Part shown: positions 1 through 7,773 of the stretch, one piece after another
Layout of the letters: every line of letters begins with the position of its first letter
Position numbering within the stretch: the stretch's first letter is position 1
Source of the DNA: Roseburia sp.
GTDB taxonomy: Bacteria; Bacillota; Clostridia; Lachnospirales; Lachnospiraceae
Direction: 5' to 3'
Assembly (NCBI GenBank): GCA_023664725.1
Contig: JAMPFA010000012.1
Coordinates: 1-41,169 of the forward strand
Length of the DNA stretch: 41,169 bases
Translations under genes and position numbers: made by a program
Notes under the pieces: model-generated
Database searches by the model: none
What the model was told of the DNA's origin: nothing
Seen by the model: the letters and a program-made list of their open reading frames with translations, nothing else

Positions 1-1
1 A

Positions 2-241
2 CAGATATGGAGAGCAAAAATTTCAAATATCTGCTTAATCAGCAGACACTATTTAGAAAATAGCAGTGATAATTATTTATTAGACATAAACATTTTGAAG
101 GAGTCTTTAGGTATAACTGGTACGCTTAAATTTTTGGAACAATTTGATCATGGTGGTTCTGGTGATTACACGAAAGAGAAATATGAAAATCAGGAACCAG
201 AACCTACAGATGAAGAAATACGTCAAATGTTTGGATATTAG
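2..241 (+). CDS. 3' end of a small conserved hypothetical protein (truncated by window edge)
   Basis: The frame is open from the first bases of the window to the TAG at 239-241 and gives at least 79 residues, so the start lies outside or near the edge. The last ~50 residues are hydrophilic and acidic, with a GGSGDYTKEKY core and the C-terminus EIRQMFGY. From memory, short proteins with this GSGDYTKEKY signature occur in Firmicutes without an assigned function, so none is given here. The AT-rich composition matches the ATPase gene that starts 26 nt downstream, and the two may be co-transcribed. The N-terminal ~28 residues read less like coding sequence and could be out-of-gene reading. Confidence 0.5.
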   Translation, partial: QIWRAKISNICLISRHYLENSSDNYLLDINILKESLGITGTLKFLEQFDHGGSGDYTKEKYENQEPEPTDEEIRQMFGY

Positions 242-267
242 AGAGACAATGCAGATATTGAAAGAAG

Positions 268-1833
268 GTGGATGAAGTGGCAGTCTATTTGAATACGAAT
301 GCATCATATAAAGATTTTCAAATGTTAAGCAGTGAAAAATACTTTGTGGATAAATCCATTATGATTGAGAAGGTAAGTGAGCGCATTCACACCAAAAATA
401 GGTATCTGTGTGTGACAAAGCCACGTCGCTTTGGGAAAACATCTGTGTTGAATATGCTTGGAGCGTATTACGGAAAGGCATACAGATCAAAAGAAATATT
501 TGACAAGTTAAATATCAGTAAAAGTGAAGAATATGAGACTCATTTAAATAAGTACAATATCATTAGTATCAGCTTAAACAGCCTGCCGGAGGACGGGAAT
601 ACTTATGCTGATTATATTGCATTGATCAAAGGGACATTAAGGGATGATATAGAAGAAGCATATCCAGAACTTGCGGAGAAAAGATTTCGAAAATTGACAG
701 ATTTACTGGCTGCCACAGAGGAGGAGTTTATTTTTATTATCGATGAATGGGATTATATTTTCAGCCATGACTTATACAAAGAAAACCAGGGAGATTTTCT
801 GGAATTTTTGCGGGATTTGCTTAAAGATAAGCCCTATGTAGCACTTGCCTATATGACAGGCGTATTGCCAATTAAAAAATACAGTACCGGTTCTGCACTG
901 AATATGTTTCGGGAGTATACCATGTTAAGTGATTCCTGTTTTGAGGAATATTTTGGATTTACACAGAGAGAAGTGGAAATGCTTTGCAAGAAACAATCGA
1001 AATTGACATTGGATGAAATTTCGGAATGGTATAACGGATATATGGCAAGGTACGGTGAGAGATTATATAATCCCCGTTCTGTGATATGTGCATTGGAGGA
1101 CGGATGCTGCCAAAGTTATTGGACAAGGACAGGGAAAATGGATGAGGTCTTGTTTTTCCTGAAATATAATATTGGTGAAGTCCGTGATGATGTGGTAAAG
1201 ATGGTCAATCATATGTCTGTAAAGATAGAGATATTAAAAGAATATACTGCCGGGCAGGAAAATCCAGTCAGCAGGGAAGAAATATATGCAGCTATGATTA
1301 TATATGGACTTTTATCATATCATGATGGAAAACTTGATATTCCAAATAAGGAACTTATGTTGGAGTTTCAGAGTGCAATAAGAGACGACGATTTTGAATA
1401 TGTAGCAGAACTTGTGCGAAATTCACATGAAATACTGGAAGCCACAATAGATGGCAGAGAGGATGTAGTGGTATCTTATCTTCACAACATCCACAATAGT
1501 GAGATTCCTATACTGAAATACAATGATGAAAACAGTTTGTCATGTGTGGTAACTCTCGCATATCTTTCAGCAAGAAATAAGTACAAGGTAGAGCGTGAGG
1601 ATAAAAGCGGAAAAGGTTTTGCTGACTTTATTTTCTATCCCAGGAGAAAAAATTTGCCGGGAATAATTATTGAATTAAAAGCGAACAGTACACCAGAAGC
1701 GGCAATTAAGCAGATGAAAGAAAGGGAATACAGTGAGAAATTGATAAAAGAAGGTATAGAAAAAATCCTTCTGGTGGGAATTAGCTATGATACGGATAAA
1801 AGAGTTCATGCGTGCAAAATTGTTGAGTTTTAG
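268..1833 (+). CDS. AAA-ATPase-like / PD-(D/E)XK nuclease-like protein (PF09820 + DUF1703 type)
   Basis: Predicted 521-residue cytoplasmic protein. Residues 51-59 (KPRRFGKTS) form the atypical Walker A of the AAA-ATPase_like family, and residues 154-162 (FIFIIDEWD) form the Walker B. The C-terminus has a PD-(D/E)XK-like core: Asp453 (KGFAD), Glu469-x-Lys471 (IELK) and Gln482. This two-part architecture is very common in Bacteroidetes and Firmicutes, often in many copies per genome. Its function is unproven; a nuclease or defence role is only an inference. The GTG at 268 has the purine-rich AAAGAAG just before it. GTG 277, with AGGTGG 5 nt upstream, is at least as good a start. A strong terminator follows. 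AT-richness and family behaviour suggest horizontal spread. Confidence 0.85.
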   Translation: MDEVAVYLNTNASYKDFQMLSSEKYFVDKSIMIEKVSERIHTKNRYLCVTKPRRFGKTSVLNMLGAYYGKAYRSKEIFDKLNISKSEEYETHLNKYNIISISLNSLPEDGNTYADYIALIKGTLRDDIEEAYPELAEKRFRKLTDLLAATEEEFIFIIDEWDYIFSHDLYKENQGDFLEFLRDLLKDKPYVALAYMTGVLPIKKYSTGSALNMFREYTMLSDSCFEEYFGFTQREVEMLCKKQSKLTLDEISEWYNGYMARYGERLYNPRSVICALEDGCCQSYWTRTGKMDEVLFFLKYNIGEVRDDVVKMVNHMSVKIEILKEYTAGQENPVSREEIYAAMIIYGLLSYHDGKLDIPNKELMLEFQSAIRDDDFEYVAELVRNSHEILEATIDGREDVVVSYLHNIHNSEIPILKYNDENSLSCVVTLAYLSARNKYKVEREDKSGKGFADFIFYPRRKNLPGIIIELKANSTPEAAIKQMKEREYSEKLIKEGIEKILLVGISYDTDKRVHACKIVEF

Positions 1834-1878
1834 ACGCTATCATTAACTACCGCCAAAAAATAACAGATATAAAAATCG

Positions 1879-1926
1879 AACCCGTATACTTTGTTGGGAT
1901 TTTGCACAGAGTATACGGGTTTTTTG
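1879..1926 (+). terminator. Rho-independent terminator after the ATPase gene
   Basis: A perfect 12-bp stem pairs 1879-1890 (AACCCGTATACT) with 1910-1921 around a 19-nt loop, followed by a T-tract at 1920-1926. It separates the ATPase gene from the NAD operon. Confidence 0.85.
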
Positions 1927-1967
1927 TCTGTAATACAGACAACTTTACAACAATCTATACAACTGTC

Positions 1968-1996
1968 TTGTCATGTGACAAATAGTGTGCTATAAT
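1968..1996 (+). promoter_or_regulatory. nad operon promoter with inverted repeat over the -35 box (candidate NiaR operator)
   Basis: The -35 TTGTCA (1968-1973), 17-bp spacer and extended -10 TGC-TATAAT (1988-1996) fit a sigma-A promoter. The -35 is the left arm of a perfect inverted repeat, TTGTCA-TG-TGACAA (1968-1981), with a weaker outer ACT...AGT symmetry. A repressor bound here would block RNA polymerase. The last gene of the operon encodes the niacin-responsive repressor NiaR, so this is the natural candidate operator. The match to a published NiaR motif was not computed. Confidence 0.65.
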
Positions 1997-2042
1997 GCCT
2001 TAAACATTATTTTTCACAGGAAAAATATCCATGGAGGAAAGC

Positions 2043-2954
2043 ATGAGTAAAATTGAAGAAATCAAGGCATTAAAGGAAGAAAAGGACGTGGTAATTCTGG
2101 CGCACTATTATGTGGAGGGTGATGTGCAGGAGATTGCGGATTTTGTGGGAGATTCCTATGCTTTGGCAAAAAAAGCCACAGAAGTGAAACAGCAGAATAT
2201 TTTATTCTGCGGCGTCCGCTTTATGGGGGAGAGCGCAAAACTGCTGAATCCGGACAAGCACGTGTATATGGCGGATTTGGAGGCGGACTGCTTTATGGCC
2301 CGCATGGTCACAGCGGAGCAGGTGAAAAAAGTGAAGGCAGAGCATCCCGATGCGGCAGTTGTCTGTTATGTAAATTCCACGGCGGAGGTCAAGGCACTGT
2401 CGGATGTCTGTGTCACTTCCTCCAACGCCATTCGGGTGGTGAAAAAGATGAAGGAGAAGGAGATTCTTTTTATCCCGGACAACCATCTCGCCCATTTTGT
2501 GGCGAAATCAGTGCCGGAAAAAACATTTATTTTCCACAACGGGTTCTGTCCGGTACATCAAAACATAACGGTAAATCATATTAAAGGAATGAAGGCAGAG
2601 CATCCAGGCGCTTTGGTGTTAGCTCACCCGGAATGTCCCCAGGAGATTTTAGATGAGGCAGATTTTATCGGAAGTACATCGGAAATCATAGACTTTGCAG
2701 GAAAAAGCGGGGAAAAGGAATTTGTGATCGCTACAGAGATGGGGGTATTCCATCAGCTTTTGAAAGAAAACCCAAACAAGAAATTTTATCCCGCTATGGA
2801 GGGACAGGTCTGTACAAACATGAAAAAGGTGACAATAGATAAGGTGCATGAAGTTTTGAGTGATCTTAAAGATCAAGAGGAGCTCATTCTGCCAGATGCT
2901 ATGATGGAGGAGGCGAAATGTCCTCTGGAGAAGATGCTTGAGCTGGCAAAATAA
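2043..2954 (+). CDS. nadA: Quinolinate synthase NadA
   Basis: NadA condenses iminoaspartate (made by NadB) with dihydroxyacetone phosphate to give quinolinate, the precursor of NAD, using a [4Fe-4S] cluster. The 303-residue protein has the family's compact length. The ILAHYY motif is near residue 20. Cys83 (ADCFMA), Cys169 (GFCPVH) and Cys257 (GQVCTN) have the spacing of the three cluster ligands, and the conserved HPECP is at ~195-199. ATG 2043 is chosen over the in-frame ATG 2031 because GGAGG at 2033-2037 lies 5 nt before 2043 and would be inside the gene otherwise. First gene of nadA-nadB-nadC-niaR; nadB starts 18 nt after its stop. Confidence 0.95.
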   Translation: MSKIEEIKALKEEKDVVILAHYYVEGDVQEIADFVGDSYALAKKATEVKQQNILFCGVRFMGESAKLLNPDKHVYMADLEADCFMARMVTAEQVKKVKAEHPDAAVVCYVNSTAEVKALSDVCVTSSNAIRVVKKMKEKEILFIPDNHLAHFVAKSVPEKTFIFHNGFCPVHQNITVNHIKGMKAEHPGALVLAHPECPQEILDEADFIGSTSEIIDFAGKSGEKEFVIATEMGVFHQLLKENPNKKFYPAMEGQVCTNMKKVTIDKVHEVLSDLKDQEELILPDAMMEEAKCPLEKMLELAK

Positions 2955-2972
2955 AGCCTTACGGAGAATGAG

Positions 2973-4265
2973 ATGAAGACAGATATATTAATTATTGGAA
3001 GCGGATGTGCAGGGCTGTATTGTGCGTTAAACATTCCGGAAGAAAGAAAAGTAAAAATCATTACAAAAGATACAGTGGAGCACAGCGACTCTTTTCTTGC
3101 CCAGGGGGGCATGTGTATGTTAAAGGATGAGTCGGACTACGACAGCTATTTTGAGGATACCATGCACGCAGGACACTACGAGAACAACCCGGAATCGGTG
3201 GACATTATGATACGGGGATCCCAGGAGACGGTAAAAGACCTGCTTTTTTACGGAGTGGAATTTCAGCGGGAGGAGGATGGCAGCCTTTGCTTTACAAAGG
3301 AGGGAGGCCATTCAGACAAGCGGATTTTGTTTCATGCGGACATTACGGGAAAAGAGATTACCAGCAAGCTTTGGAATCAGGCAAAAAAGCGGCAGAATAT
3401 AGAGATTGTGGAACATTGCGCCATGCTGGATCTTCTCTGCAAGGATAACAAATGCTACGGTGCCATAGTGCGGGACGCAGACGGGGAGGTAAAAACCATT
3501 ACCGCAGAGGAGACAGTGCTGGCATGTGGCGGGATCGGAGGGCTTTACAGCCACACCACCAATTTCCCCCAGCTTACCGGGGACGGGATAGCGGTCTCCC
3601 TTGACCATGACATTGCGTTAGAGCATATCAATTATATACAGATCCACCCAACCACCCTGTACTCAAAGGTGAAAGAAGAGCGGAGATTTCTGATCTCAGA
3701 GTCTGTCCGGGGAGAGGGGGCAGTGCTCTACAATGCAAAGAAAGAGCGGTTTGTGGACGAGCTTTTGCCCAGAGATGTTTTGACGGAAAAGATCAGAGAG
3801 CAGATGAAAAAGGACAATATGCCCTATGTGTGGCTCTCCATGGAACATATTCCCAGGGAGGAGATTGAGTCCCATTTCCCAAATATTGTGGAGCACTGCC
3901 GCAAGATGGGGTACGACGTATTCCATGAGTGCATCCCTGTAGTTCCCGCCCAGCACTATTTTATGGGAGGGATAAAAGTGGATATGGACAGCCACACCTC
4001 TATGGATTACCTTTATGCCATCGGCGAGACCGCCTGCAACGGAGTTCACGGAAAAAACCGTCTGGCCAGCAATTCCCTGCTGGAAAGCCTGGTATTTGCA
4101 AAGCGGGCGGCAAAGCGGATTGCAAGAACAAGGGGAAACAAAGAGATTTTGCCGGAATTTGAAAATATTGACCTTAGCAGGTACAAAGACACAGAGGCGC
4201 TGGCAAAGCGCTACAAAGAAAATGTATTAAATGAGATAGAGAGGTTGAATGAAGCATATGTATGA
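2973..4265 (+). CDS. nadB: L-aspartate oxidase NadB (short form)
   Basis: Flavoprotein that oxidises L-aspartate to iminoaspartate, the substrate of NadA. The N-terminus carries the FAD-binding dinucleotide fold (IIGSGCAGLYCAL, residues 7-19). Further family motifs are SDSFLAQGGM, the active-site stretch IQIHPTTLY with SVRGEGAVLYN, and the C-terminal flavin-site stretch GKNRLASNSLLESLVF. At 430 residues it lacks the C-terminal helical domain of the ~540-residue E. coli enzyme; I believe such short forms occur in Clostridia. GGAG lies just upstream of the ATG. Its 3' end overlaps nadC by 17 nt, which suggests translational coupling. In an anaerobe the electron acceptor is probably fumarate rather than oxygen (family knowledge, not visible here). 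Confidence 0.94.
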   Translation: MKTDILIIGSGCAGLYCALNIPEERKVKIITKDTVEHSDSFLAQGGMCMLKDESDYDSYFEDTMHAGHYENNPESVDIMIRGSQETVKDLLFYGVEFQREEDGSLCFTKEGGHSDKRILFHADITGKEITSKLWNQAKKRQNIEIVEHCAMLDLLCKDNKCYGAIVRDADGEVKTITAEETVLACGGIGGLYSHTTNFPQLTGDGIAVSLDHDIALEHINYIQIHPTTLYSKVKEERRFLISESVRGEGAVLYNAKKERFVDELLPRDVLTEKIREQMKKDNMPYVWLSMEHIPREEIESHFPNIVEHCRKMGYDVFHECIPVVPAQHYFMGGIKVDMDSHTSMDYLYAIGETACNGVHGKNRLASNSLLESLVFAKRAAKRIARTRGNKEILPEFENIDLSRYKDTEALAKRYKENVLNEIERLNEAYV

Positions 4266-5112
4266 TCCGATTACAATGAAATTAAATGTTGACAAATTTA
4301 TTATAAGCGCTTTAAAAGAGGATATCACCAGCGAGGATGTGAGTACAAACGCAGTGATGCCAAATTCTACCCCGGGAGAGGTGGATTTAGTCTGCAAGGA
4401 GGACGGAATTGTCTGTGGCCTACAGGTTTTTGCCAGGGTGTTTGAGCTTCTGGATGAAAAAACGGAAAGTGTGTTTTTTGTAAAGGACGGAGATAAGGTA
4501 AAGAAGGGAGATCTGATGGGAAAAGTCAGAGGTGATATCCGGGTACTGCTTTCCGGTGAGCGCACGGCGTTAAACTACCTTCAGCGCATGAGCGGCATTG
4601 CCACTTACACCAACTCCATTGCAAAATTGCTGGAGGGCACAGGAATCAAACTTTTGGACACCAGAAAAACCAGCCCCAACAACCGTATTTTTGAAAAATA
4701 TGCAGTCCGGGCGGGAGGCGGAAACAACCACCGCTACAATCTGTCCGACGGAGTGCTCTTAAAGGACAACCATATCGGGGCAGCAGGCGGGGTGGCAAAG
4801 GCAATTGCTATGGCAAAAGAGTATGCGCCTTTTGTTCGGAAGATTGAAGTGGAAGTGGAAAATCTTGATATGGTAAAAGAGGCGGTAAGTGCCGGAGCAG
4901 ATATCATTATGTTAGACAATATGTCCACAGAGGAAATGAGAGAGGCCATTCAGATGATAGATAAAAAAGCTGAAATTGAGATATCCGGAAATGTGACCAA
5001 GGAGAATATTTCGAGGCTGACAGAGCTTGGGGTAGATTATATTTCAAGCGGCGCATTGACCCACTCTGCACCGATTATGGACATTTCCATGAAAAATCTG
5101 CATCAGATATAA
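4249..5112 (+). CDS. nadC: Nicotinate-nucleotide diphosphorylase (carboxylating) NadC
   Basis: Quinolinate phosphoribosyltransferase: it converts quinolinate and PRPP to nicotinate mononucleotide and CO2, ending the de novo branch begun by NadB and NadA. The 287-residue protein shows the family signatures ALNYLQRMSGIAT, LDTRKTSP, the basic HRYNLSDGVLLKDNH segment, EVEVENLDM and ADIIMLDNMS, and ends in the ISSGALTHSAP barrel stretch. The ATG at 4249 has AGAGAGG 4 nt upstream, inside nadB. niaR follows after 16 nt. Confidence 0.95.
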   Translation: MKHMYDPITMKLNVDKFIISALKEDITSEDVSTNAVMPNSTPGEVDLVCKEDGIVCGLQVFARVFELLDEKTESVFFVKDGDKVKKGDLMGKVRGDIRVLLSGERTALNYLQRMSGIATYTNSIAKLLEGTGIKLLDTRKTSPNNRIFEKYAVRAGGGNNHRYNLSDGVLLKDNHIGAAGGVAKAIAMAKEYAPFVRKIEVEVENLDMVKEAVSAGADIIMLDNMSTEEMREAIQMIDKKAEIEISGNVTKENISRLTELGVDYISSGALTHSAPIMDISMKNLHQI

Positions 5113-5128
5113 TAGAAAGAGGCGAGAT

Positions 5129-5668
5129 ATGAGCGGAGAAAAACGGCGGGAGGAGATGCTTACCGTATTAAGGCAGTCGGCAAATCCAGTGTCAGGCACT
5201 GCCCTTGCCAGAAATTTTGCCGTGAGCCGGCAGGTGGTGGTGCAGGACATCGCACTTCTGCGGGCCCAGAACCAGGACATTATATCCACCAACAAAGGCT
5301 ATCTGTTAAAGCAGTCTTCACCCAACCAGAGAATATTTAAAGTCCACCACACAGACCAGGAAATGGAAGAAGAGTTAAACCTGATCGTGGATTACGGCGG
5401 AAAGATAGAGGATGAGTTTGTCTACCATAAGGTCTACAATGTGATCCGTGTAGAGATGGGGCTAAAGTCCAGACGGGAAATCAAAGAGTATATGGAGAAG
5501 TTAAAGAGCGGGAAATCCAAGTCCTTAAAAGATGTGACTTCCGACTATCATTACCATACCGTCACCGCAGAGTCGGAGGAAATCTTAGATCAGATTCAGG
5601 AAGAATTGCAAAAGCGTGGTTTTTTGGCGGAACTGAGGGATTATGAACCCATTGATTTCTGGAAATAA
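5129..5668 (+). CDS. niaR: Niacin-responsive transcriptional repressor NiaR (NadR/YrxA family)
   Basis: 179-residue DNA-binding regulator. Residues ~5-60 form an HTH_11 winged helix (REEMLTVLRQS...SGTALARNFAVSRQVVVQDIALLR). Residues ~75-175 form the 3H domain, whose conserved histidines are visible in VHHTDQE, FVYHKVYN and YHYHTVTA. In this family the 3H domain binds nicotinate, and the repressor shuts off NAD synthesis or niacin uptake. Its place as last gene of the nad operon implies control of that operon through the inverted repeat at 1968-1981 (inference). The ribosome site AGAGGCGAG precedes the ATG. A strong bidirectional terminator follows. Confidence 0.93.
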   Translation: MSGEKRREEMLTVLRQSANPVSGTALARNFAVSRQVVVQDIALLRAQNQDIISTNKGYLLKQSSPNQRIFKVHHTDQEMEEELNLIVDYGGKIEDEFVYHKVYNVIRVEMGLKSRREIKEYMEKLKSGKSKSLKDVTSDYHYHTVTAESEEILDQIQEELQKRGFLAELRDYEPIDFWK

Positions 5669-5686
5669 TTGCATTTTTACAATTAT

Positions 5687-5730
5687 AAAAGCGGAAATCC
5701 TTGACATTTGTCATTGGGTTTTCCGCTTTT
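5687..5730. terminator. Bidirectional terminator between niaR and the convergent lipoprotein gene
   Basis: AAAAGCGGAAA (5687-5697) pairs with the TTTCCGCTTTT arm ending at 5730. The A-run on one side and T-run on the other allow termination in both directions, which fits two convergent genes. Confidence 0.85.
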
Positions 5731-5742
5731 GTATTTCCATAT

Positions 5743-7035
5743 CTATTCAACAGGAGAGCCATCACTGTTTAGTAAAACCAGATTCCCGTTGGAGTTATAA
5801 CATATAATTTCGCCCTCATGGTAAATTTTGGGGATATTGCCAAGGTAGCTGATGGTTTTGTCCTTTGCGTAACGGAAGAAATGAGTAAATTCCTGGTTGC
5901 CGTCAAAATTGTCATCTGTTATGGCAATCTCCACATATCCGTCCTCCGGATCAATGTCAACCAGATAGTAGGCACCGGTAAAGGGATAGGTGATATGAAG
6001 CTTTTTCAGTTCTTTGGAAAAGTCCTGTCCATTTACCATCAGGGATAAAGTATAATCGTTGTCCTCATCCTTTGTGATGGAATAACAGATCTCTTCCTCT
6101 GTGCCATCTGTATTGATGTCATAGAAGGCAGAAATTCCCGGGAATAACTTGCGGATATAATTTCCGCTGTATCCGTAAGCGCCCTTAAGACCCTTGAGTT
6201 CACTGTAAGGAATGTTAAATTCAAAGGTTCCGGCGGCATAGGATCCCAGAACATAGGGGTTGCTGATAAATGTAATGCCGCTGCTGTCTAGGTACCAGGC
6301 AGCAGAGTCTTTCAGAAGGGCAGTTTCCACGTCGGCGGCAAAATCTGAGAAAATATAATCCTGGTAAGCAGGGAGAATTGCCTGGTGGTTTAAGTTTGTT
6401 AAAAGTACATTGTAAAAGGCAGAATAGTCACTGCTCAGGCCCTCCAGCTGGATTCTGTTCCCGGTGGCGGCATCAAATGTCACTCCGTACTGCCAGGGAT
6501 TTCCGTGGGCGCCTCCGGTATAGTCATACTGAGAAAACACGATGGAGATAATCTGGGGGTCGCACCGTTTTACCGTGTAGGAGAAGGAGGCAGTGTAAGG
6601 TTCAAAAGTATAATTTTCATCGTCTGCTGCCATTTCAAAATCCTCCCTGGCGTAGGAGGCGTTTTCATTCTCAAAATTCCAGAAAGTTTCCACTTCTGAT
6701 TTAAGAGCGGTGTTGATTTTTTCGGATATCTCTTCCTTGTCAGGAATGGAAATGGATGGATAGGACACATCCACGTCTAATACCGGAGATTTTCCGTCCT
6801 TTGCGTAGTAGGTGCCGTTGGAGGATAAATCCGTGACAGAGATCTTGTATTGGTTTACAATGGTATGAGGCTGATTCTTTGTCTCGAAATCAGCGGTGGT
6901 TTCCGGTTCTTCCGTCTCTTCTGATCTAATTTTTTCCGCTGCATTGGCATTGATGGAAGCAGGGTTGTTTGCGCTGCATCCGCTTAAAGCCAGGGCAAGG
7001 AGTGATATTGATAATAGCCAGTATGGTTTTCGCAT
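5743..7035 (-). CDS. Secreted lipoprotein with DUF3298/RsiV-like domain
   Basis: 430-residue predicted lipoprotein. A basic N-terminus (MRKPYW) leads into a hydrophobic stretch and the lipobox LSGC with Cys20 as lipidation site. A Glu/Thr-rich linker follows. The central part reads like the DUF4163/DUF3298 fold of RsiV-type extracytoplasmic proteins, with the hallmark YTGGAHGN. The C-terminal third has two Asp-rich segments (DINTDGTEEE, DDNFDGNQE) like calcium-binding/VCBS loops. ATG 7035 is chosen over the upstream in-frame 7062 because AGGAGG (7041-7047 on the complement) lies 5 nt before it. The role is unknown; an extracytoplasmic sensor or binding protein is an inference. Confidence 0.85.
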   Translation of the reverse strand: MRKPYWLLSISLLALALSGCSANNPASINANAAEKIRSEETEEPETTADFETKNQPHTIVNQYKISVTDLSSNGTYYAKDGKSPVLDVDVSYPSISIPDKEEISEKINTALKSEVETFWNFENENASYAREDFEMAADDENYTFEPYTASFSYTVKRCDPQIISIVFSQYDYTGGAHGNPWQYGVTFDAATGNRIQLEGLSSDYSAFYNVLLTNLNHQAILPAYQDYIFSDFAADVETALLKDSAAWYLDSSGITFISNPYVLGSYAAGTFEFNIPYSELKGLKGAYGYSGNYIRKLFPGISAFYDINTDGTEEEICYSITKDEDNDYTLSLMVNGQDFSKELKKLHITYPFTGAYYLVDIDPEDGYVEIAITDDNFDGNQEFTHFFRYAKDKTISYLGNIPKIYHEGEIICYNSNGNLVLLNSDGSPVE

Positions 7036-7076
7036 ATGAAACCTCCTAACAGGATAAGTCATATTAGTTTTGACTG

Positions 7077-7105
7077 ATTATACAGCAGGGATAGTAAAAA
7101 TACAA
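7077..7105 (-). promoter_or_regulatory. Probable promoter of the lipoprotein gene
   Basis: On the minus strand a perfect TATAAT (complement of 7077-7082) lies 17 bp downstream of a weak -35, TTGTAT (complement of 7100-7105). The 38-bp direct repeat begins 2 bp beyond the -35 box. Confidence 0.55.
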
Positions 7106-7106
7106 T

Positions 7107-7144
7107 TAAGATATTCTTAAACTTTTCTGATATTTATTAAAAGA
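7107..7144 (+). repeat. Left copy of a 38-bp direct repeat (candidate attachment site)
   Basis: Matches 8400-8437 at 37 of 38 positions; the first 30 bases are identical (starting TAAGATATTCTTAAAC). The two copies bound a block containing an integrase remnant and an ICE-type Cys-rich gene. That fits attL/attR of a degraded integrative element, or else a duplicated regulatory site. 7145-7230 holds no gene that I can see. Confidence 0.7.
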
Positions 7145-7230
7145 CACAATAAAATTTTACTTAAAGAATCCTGTAAATATGAGGGTTTGCATCAATTTAG
7201 GATAAAACTGAAAAACGTTGATAAATTTTA

Positions 7231-7458
7231 TTAGTGATTTATTAGTGACAAAATTCCAGTAAGAAAAACCCCCGGTATCATGCCGGAGGTTTCTTTATCA
7301 GATCTACGGTTTGCCGTAGTCATGGTAAGCAGTTCCATAATCCTCCATCCCGTATAGATTAGTATGAGGATGATATCTGTATAGGGTATATCTTCCACAT
7401 GCTCCCACAGCATCCGCATCTCGTCCCAGTACGTCGTACTGGGGGAATCCCCATTCAT
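7231..7458 (-). pseudogene. Remnant of a tyrosine recombinase (phage/ICE-type integrase)
   Basis: The minus-strand frame encodes a short piece typical of the start of the catalytic domain of Tn916-type integrases: DEMRMLWEHV, then IPYTDIILILIYTGWRI and MELLTM. The catalytic Arg region would be at TGWRI. After about 50 residues the similarity ends in unrelated sequence (ANRRSDKETS), and the HxxR and Tyr motifs are absent. Upstream there is no core-binding domain in frame. This is a deletion relic, not an active enzyme. Recognition is from motif memory, not a database search. Confidence 0.7.
7267..7297. terminator. Hairpin, possible terminator inside the relic
   Basis: AACCCCCGG (7267-7275) pairs with CCGGAGGTT (7283-7291) with one mismatch, and a T-rich TTCTTT follows. 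A second small hairpin, CTACGG/CCGTAG (7304-7319), lies next to it. Confidence 0.5.
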
Positions 7459-7518
7459 TGATAAAAGTATTCACTCTGACTTCATACGGCCGTCTCCGGC
7501 GTCCGGGGCGGTATTTTA

Positions 7519-7547
7519 TTGACAAATCTATGAGAATTGTATATAAT
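7519..7547 (+). promoter_or_regulatory. Perfect-consensus sigma-A promoter for the antitoxin RNA
   Basis: TTGACA (7519-7524), a 17-bp spacer and TATAAT (7542-7547) match consensus at every position, although no protein-coding gene follows on the plus strand. It is placed to drive a short RNA ending at the terminator at 7616-7655. Confidence 0.85.
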
Positions 7548-7566
7548 ACACTTAACAAGACAGCCG
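7541..7566 (+). repeat. Left arm of a 26-bp inverted repeat spanning -10 box and RNA start
   Basis: This segment (starting ATATAATACACTTA) is repeated in inverted orientation at 7774-7799 with 25 of 26 identities. It covers the -10 box and roughly the first dozen transcribed bases of the antisense RNA, so both convergent RNAs begin with almost the same sequence. Confidence 0.85.
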
Positions 7567-7655
7567 GAAAGGTGAGTGCGTTCACCGACCCGGTAGAAGT
7601 TATTTAGTAATAAAGAATAGCCGTTAACTTACCAGGTAGGACGGCTATTTTTTAT
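7554..7655 (+). ncRNA. Candidate antisense antitoxin RNA of a type I toxin-antitoxin locus
   Basis: Predicted ~100-nt transcript from the perfect promoter at 7519-7547 to the T-run at about 7650. It contains a hairpin GGTGA/TCACC (7571-7586) and ends in the terminator stem 7616-7649. Its 3' part (7616-7655) is antisense to the end and 3' region of the toxin mRNA. Its 5' part carries ACAAGAC (7555-7561), complementary to GTCTTGT in the toxin mRNA leader (7743-7749 complement). No open frame of note was found in it. The start point is inferred from the -10 box. Confidence 0.7.
7616..7655. terminator. Shared bidirectional terminator of toxin mRNA and antitoxin RNA
   Basis: AATAGCCGT (7616-7624) pairs perfectly with ACGGCTATT (7641-7649) around a 16-nt loop. 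A six-T run follows on the plus strand, and TCTTTATT follows on the minus strand. The toxin stop codon lies in the stem. Confidence 0.85.
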
Positions 7656-7725
7656 GCTTATTAACAAGCGTAATGACGGCACATAACATGATGATGAAGG
7701 TAAACAAGTCGGAATATGTAACCAT
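7645..7725 (-). CDS. Putative holin-like toxin, 26-aa membrane peptide (type I toxin-antitoxin)
   Basis: Small gene on the complement: ATG at 7725-7723, stop TAG at 7647-7645. The peptide starts MVTYSDLFTF, continues as one hydrophobic helix (IIMLCAVITLV) and ends in a Lys-rich tail (NKHKK). That is the plan of the 'putative holin-like toxin' family and other Fst/TxpA/BsrG-type type I toxins, which insert into the cytoplasmic membrane. The ribosome site AAAGGGGTGG lies ~6 nt upstream. The mRNA leader can pair CAAGAC near its 5' end with GTCTTG just before the ribosome site. The antisense RNA converges on it. Identification rests on sequence pattern and locus architecture. Confidence 0.75.
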   Translation of the reverse strand: MVTYSDLFTFIIMLCAVITLVNKHKK

Positions 7726-7773
7726 ACAAACCACCCCTTTCCACAAGACCGGATCGGGTTGGAGCACGTCCAG

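Noticed and set aside
7304..7585. 93-residue minus-strand frame overlapping the integrase remnant
   Set aside because: It is a different phase of the same DNA. The recognisable integrase residues are in the other frame; this one has no family resemblance and runs over the antitoxin promoter.
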